From: Methanosarcina sp.
Lineage (GTDB): Archaea > Halobacteriota > Methanosarcinia > Methanosarcinales > Methanosarcinaceae
Reading direction: 5' to 3'
Assembly (NCBI GenBank): GCA_003157235.1
Contig: PMJC01000444.1
Coordinates: forward strand, 1-5,139
Length of the DNA: 5,139 bases
Position 1 is the stretch's first letter. Each line of letters opens with the position of its first letter. Positions 5,084 through 5,139 of the stretch are shown here, one piece after another. The position numbers and the translations under genes were made by a program. Below the pieces are notes generated by a model. The model ran no database searches, was not told where the DNA came from, and saw nothing but the letters and a program-made list of their open reading frames with translations.

Positions 5084-5139
5084 TCAAGCAGAAGAAAGTT
5101 CTACGATGGCTTCTGCCAGATTCCCGTTTGACTTTATTA
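5084..5139 (-). CDS. nac: C-terminus of probable nascent polypeptide-associated complex (NAC) protein, partial
   Basis: The minus strand entering from the right edge reads IKSNGNLAEAIVELSSA and then TGA (5084-5086). NGNLAEAI is the signature end of a UBA domain, as found at the C-terminus of archaeal NAC, a ribosome-associated protein that contacts nascent chains. Archaeal NAC normally ends one or a few residues after this motif, as here. Only about 17 residues are visible, so another UBA-tailed protein is possible. The stop is followed by pyrimidine-rich sequence (TTTCTTCCTTTT) and, further on, by the hairpin at 4904-4920. Confidence 0.55.
   Translation of the reverse strand, partial: IKSNGNLAEAIVELSSA

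Noticed and set aside
1..5139. CRISPR array, direct-repeat arrays, rRNA, or tRNA-flanking att duplication
   Set aside because: I saw no spaced direct repeats or rRNA-like sequence, and no second copy of the tRNA 3' end that would mark an integrated island.
1..5139. A new multi-gene system linking kinase, HsdR, the small ORF and the acetyltransferase
   Set aside because: The genes differ in strand and state of decay and share no promoter or overlap. The region is better explained as accumulated relics than as a functioning system.

Overview
This window looks like an AT-rich accessory or decaying region from a methanogenic archaeon of the Methanosarcina type. The evidence for this is an archaeal tRNA with a bulge-helix-bulge intron, TTTAATATA-type TATA boxes, a HisKA_2 sensor kinase with a PAS remnant of the kind abundant in Methanosarcinales, Shine-Dalgarno sites such as AAGGAG, and what looks like the C-terminus of an archaeal nascent polypeptide-associated complex (NAC) protein. 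The genus assignment is inference, since no rRNA or other phylogenetic marker is present.

Layout. Bases 1 to about 540 hold, on the minus strand, the shattered C-terminal half of an IS256-type transposase. Bases 540 to 1300 are AT-rich with no gene I can support, apart from a short coding-like relic near 763-842. From 1305 to about 2174 (minus) lies a sensor histidine kinase. Its HisKA_2 and HATPase_c core is open, but its PAS domain is cut short and crossed by two mutually compensating single-base frameshifts. A 37-nt near-perfect hairpin at 2279-2315 separates it from a plus-strand relic (about 2347-3160) of a type I restriction endonuclease R subunit. That relic keeps only the second helicase domain and is broken by at least five frameshifts. 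Next comes a small gene with a strong ribosome binding site and an apparent 4-nt duplication (3263-3455), then an intact GNAT acetyltransferase (3697-4113, probably extending upstream to 3628). After that are an inverted-repeat-rich spacer, a minus-strand elongator tRNA-Met(CAT) with a 37-nt intron (4386-4496), a weak small ORF (4581-4775), a further AT-rich spacer with a terminator-like hairpin, and the last codons of a probable minus-strand nac gene at the right edge.

How it works together. There is no recognisable operon or new multi-gene system here. The window reads as a graveyard of mobile and defence genes (transposase, hsdR without hsdM or hsdS, damaged sensor kinase) next to two housekeeping loci, the tRNA and probable nac. 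The only genes I consider likely to be functional are the tRNA, the GNAT enzyme, nac and, less certainly, the kinase core. The most useful observations are the fully resolvable splicing structure of the tRNA, the exact frameshift reconstruction of the kinase, the long hairpin at 2279-2315, and the acetyltransferase whose best-placed start codon is ATT instead of ATG.
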